In this document: positions 28,137-28,157 of the stretch, piece by piece
How the letters are laid out: every line of letters begins with the position of its first letter
Numbering within the stretch: position 1 is the stretch's first letter
From: a virus
Virus record (IMG/VR): IMGVR_UViG_3300046028_004948
Span: 1-28,157 of that record
DNA length: 28,157 nucleotides
Direction: 5' to 3' (one strand)
Position numbers and translations under genes: made by a program
Notes under the pieces: generated by a model
The model's input: the letters and a program-made list of their open reading frames with translations, nothing else
The model's database searches: none
What the model was told of the DNA's origin: nothing

Positions 28137-28157
28137 AAGAGAACGCGTCTCTCCTCT

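Noticed and set aside
28137-28157. cos site at the window edge (GAGAACGCGTCTC-like partial dyad upstream of small terminase)
   Set aside because: Lambda-type phages have cos near here, but the dyad is short, imperfect and cut by the window edge; nothing shows a cut site.
1-28157. Integrase, repressor or attachment site
   Set aside because: I looked for tyrosine or serine recombinase motifs and for CI-like HTH genes and found none, so temperate lifestyle is neither supported nor excluded by this segment.

Overview
This window is a segment of a tailed double-stranded DNA phage or prophage. Almost every gene reads on the minus strand, packed with 4-base ATGA or TAATG overlaps. Reading in gene direction from the right end gives a late module in lambda-like order: small terminase (Nu1-like), large terminase (GpA-like), head-tail joining protein, lambda-type portal, S49 head protease, scaffold-like coiled coil, major capsid protein, connector and completion proteins, tail tube, a tail-chaperone pair with a likely -1 frameshift, a short tape measure, baseplate-like proteins, a two-domain glycosyltransferase and a repeat-rich tail fibre. 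A lysis group follows (holin, DUF1353-like protein, CHAP-type endolysin), then a metallophosphoesterase and a small HTH protein. A minus-strand intrinsic terminator at about 9.95 kb closes this unit.

Between 9.3 and 9.75 kb lies a control region. It holds a leftward promoter, three 11-bp tandem repeats, a rightward promoter, a terminator-like hairpin and the only plus-strand gene I accept. The early module runs left from there: HNH endonuclease, ribbon-helix-helix protein, SSB-like protein with an acidic tail, a 33-residue membrane peptide, RecT annealing protein, YqaJ-type exonuclease, three small proteins, RuvC-like resolvase, adenine methyltransferase, a possible DNA-binding protein, and a replication initiator that carries an origin-like iteron array inside its own coding sequence. 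The last 3 kb is small accessory genes, with a second promoter at about 2.3 kb and one gene running off the left edge.

The host cannot be fixed from sequence alone. Many non-overlapping genes lack a Shine-Dalgarno site and have leaders depleted in G; others have a clear GGAGG. GC content in lines I counted by hand is roughly 50-60% over about 7-12.3 kb and roughly 30-45% over most of the structural region, so the segment is mosaic. The small-gene repertoire reminds me of phages of Verrucomicrobiota and similar Gram-negative hosts, but this is a weak impression. I recognised no integrase, repressor, tRNA, transposon or CRISPR array.

The parts most worth a second look are the lambda-O-style origin (six CGTTAC iterons at 11-10-11-10-11 bp), a four-tier hairpin whose T tract abuts the replication gene start codon, the G GGA AAG slippery site, the tandem glycosyltransferase beside a threonine-rich fibre repeat, and repeated intergenic elements with TGCA-N7-TGCA.
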